This document shows positions 5,000 through 5,465 of a stretch of 5,465 nt of DNA, piece after piece (the stretch's first letter is position 1; each line of letters starts with the position of its first letter). The position numbers and the translations under genes are program-made. The notes beneath the pieces are model-generated. The model was not told where the DNA came from, did no database searches, and saw only the letters and a list, made by a program, of their open reading frames with translations. This DNA comes from an uncultured Sulfurovum sp. (GTDB lineage Bacteria; Campylobacterota; Campylobacteria; Campylobacterales; Sulfurovaceae). Location of the stretch: positions 1 to 5,465 of the forward strand of contig CAMZNQ010000282.1 in assembly GCA_947313765.1 (NCBI GenBank). Reading direction: 5' to 3'.

Positions 5000-5465
5000 A
5001 TGAATAAATTTGAAAATCAATATAACTTCACAGAAAAAGAGTGGGAAAGCTGTTTAAAGGTCTTACATAGCCTAAAAGATAAGCCTTTAAATAACCCTGA
5101 CAACAAAACTTTTGGAGCATTGGTTACGAAGATTCATAAAGGAGCGAAGAAAGAGTTAAAGGGTGTTATGGTTGAAAGAAATAGGGTATCTTTAGATAAT
5201 CATAAAATAGCAAAACGAAAAAATAGACGACAGATACATAAAGAGTTTGACTTGAGTTTGGTTAAAGAGTCACAGATTGTTCATAATGCTTTGTCTCAGC
5301 ATACTTTGTTTTCGCATGATAGAAAAATAGAAACTTTCTTTACGCCGTTAAAAAGCTCTAAGAGTTGCTATTGTTGTGATATAACTTACACTAAAATTCA
5401 CTCTTTTTATCATAAACTCTGTCCTGATTGTGCAACACTTAACTACCTACAACGAGGGCTAGAGG
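5000..5465 (+). CDS. Long SDR-type oxidoreductase, N-terminal part with zinc knuckle (runs off window)
   Basis: The first 155 codons of a gene that continues past the window. Residues 1-115 form a basic, probably helical region (FTEKEWESCLKVL at 10-22). Residues 123-152 carry CYCC, then HSFYHKLCPDCATLNYLQR, giving two CxxC pairs (Cys123/Cys126 and Cys141/Cys144) that could hold zinc. From memory, this closely resembles the segment just before the Rossmann fold of long (about 500-residue) short-chain dehydrogenase/reductase proteins, where a C-Y-x-C, H-x-F-Y and L-C-P-x-C-A-x-L-N run precedes the NAD(P)-binding glycine motif. The SDR domain itself is outside the window, so the enzyme class is inferred; substrate is unknown. 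The ATG at 5000 has only a weak Shine-Dalgarno (TGGAAAA, 4989-4995), but no other in-frame start fits better. Confidence 0.75.
   Translation, partial: MNKFENQYNFTEKEWESCLKVLHSLKDKPLNNPDNKTFGALVTKIHKGAKKELKGVMVERNRVSLDNHKIAKRKNRRQIHKEFDLSLVKESQIVHNALSQHTLFSHDRKIETFFTPLKSSKSCYCCDITYTKIHSFYHKLCPDCATLNYLQRGLE

Overview
The window is AT-rich bacterial DNA with the dense, coupled gene layout of a Campylobacterota genome (Sulfurimonas, Sulfurovum or Arcobacter-like). That assignment is inferred from base composition, AT-rich codon use, the TGn-TATAAT type extended -10 boxes and the look of the truD and uup products. No rRNA, tRNA, CRISPR array or transposase gene is visible. The content is mostly housekeeping, not an obvious mobile or defence island.

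Left half, minus strand: a possible three-gene transcript runs right to left. It starts with a 71-residue unrecognised protein (2350-2135) that has a strong Shine-Dalgarno sequence, an extended -10 promoter and one hydrophobic segment. A stem-loop just after its stop separates it from truD (2050-977), the tRNA pseudouridine-13 synthase, which also has its own extended -10 box. One base after truD a radical SAM/SPASM protein begins (975-106), so the two are probably translationally coupled. Beyond it lies a run of 29 A residues (51-79).

Middle, plus strand: a 158-bp divergent intergenic region carries facing promoters and an imperfect 11-bp inverted repeat. It leads into an ABC-F ATPase of the Uup type. 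The gene is split into two overlapping frames (2509-3450 and 3435-4463). The break coincides with a tandem AGAGA duplication at 3391-3400; removing five bases restores an uninterrupted 649-residue protein. Eight bases downstream lies A_AAA_AAG in exactly the phase needed for -1 frameshifting into the second frame, so the split gene could still yield a full-length protein of about 651 residues. This is the most interesting point in the window.

Right part, plus strand: a small Lys-rich protein with a C-terminal Cys/His GWH motif (stop at 4840) overlaps the end of uup. Its best-placed start is CTG, overlapping the uup TGA. An 85-bp stretch with nested inverted repeats follows, then an extended -10 promoter and the first 155 codons of a large oxidoreductase. 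That protein resembles the long SDR family carrying an N-terminal region with a two-CxxC zinc knuckle; its Rossmann domain lies beyond the window.

The genes do not form an obvious new system. truD (tRNA modification) and uup (ribosome- or DNA-associated ATPase) both touch translation, but they are divergent and nothing in the sequence links them.
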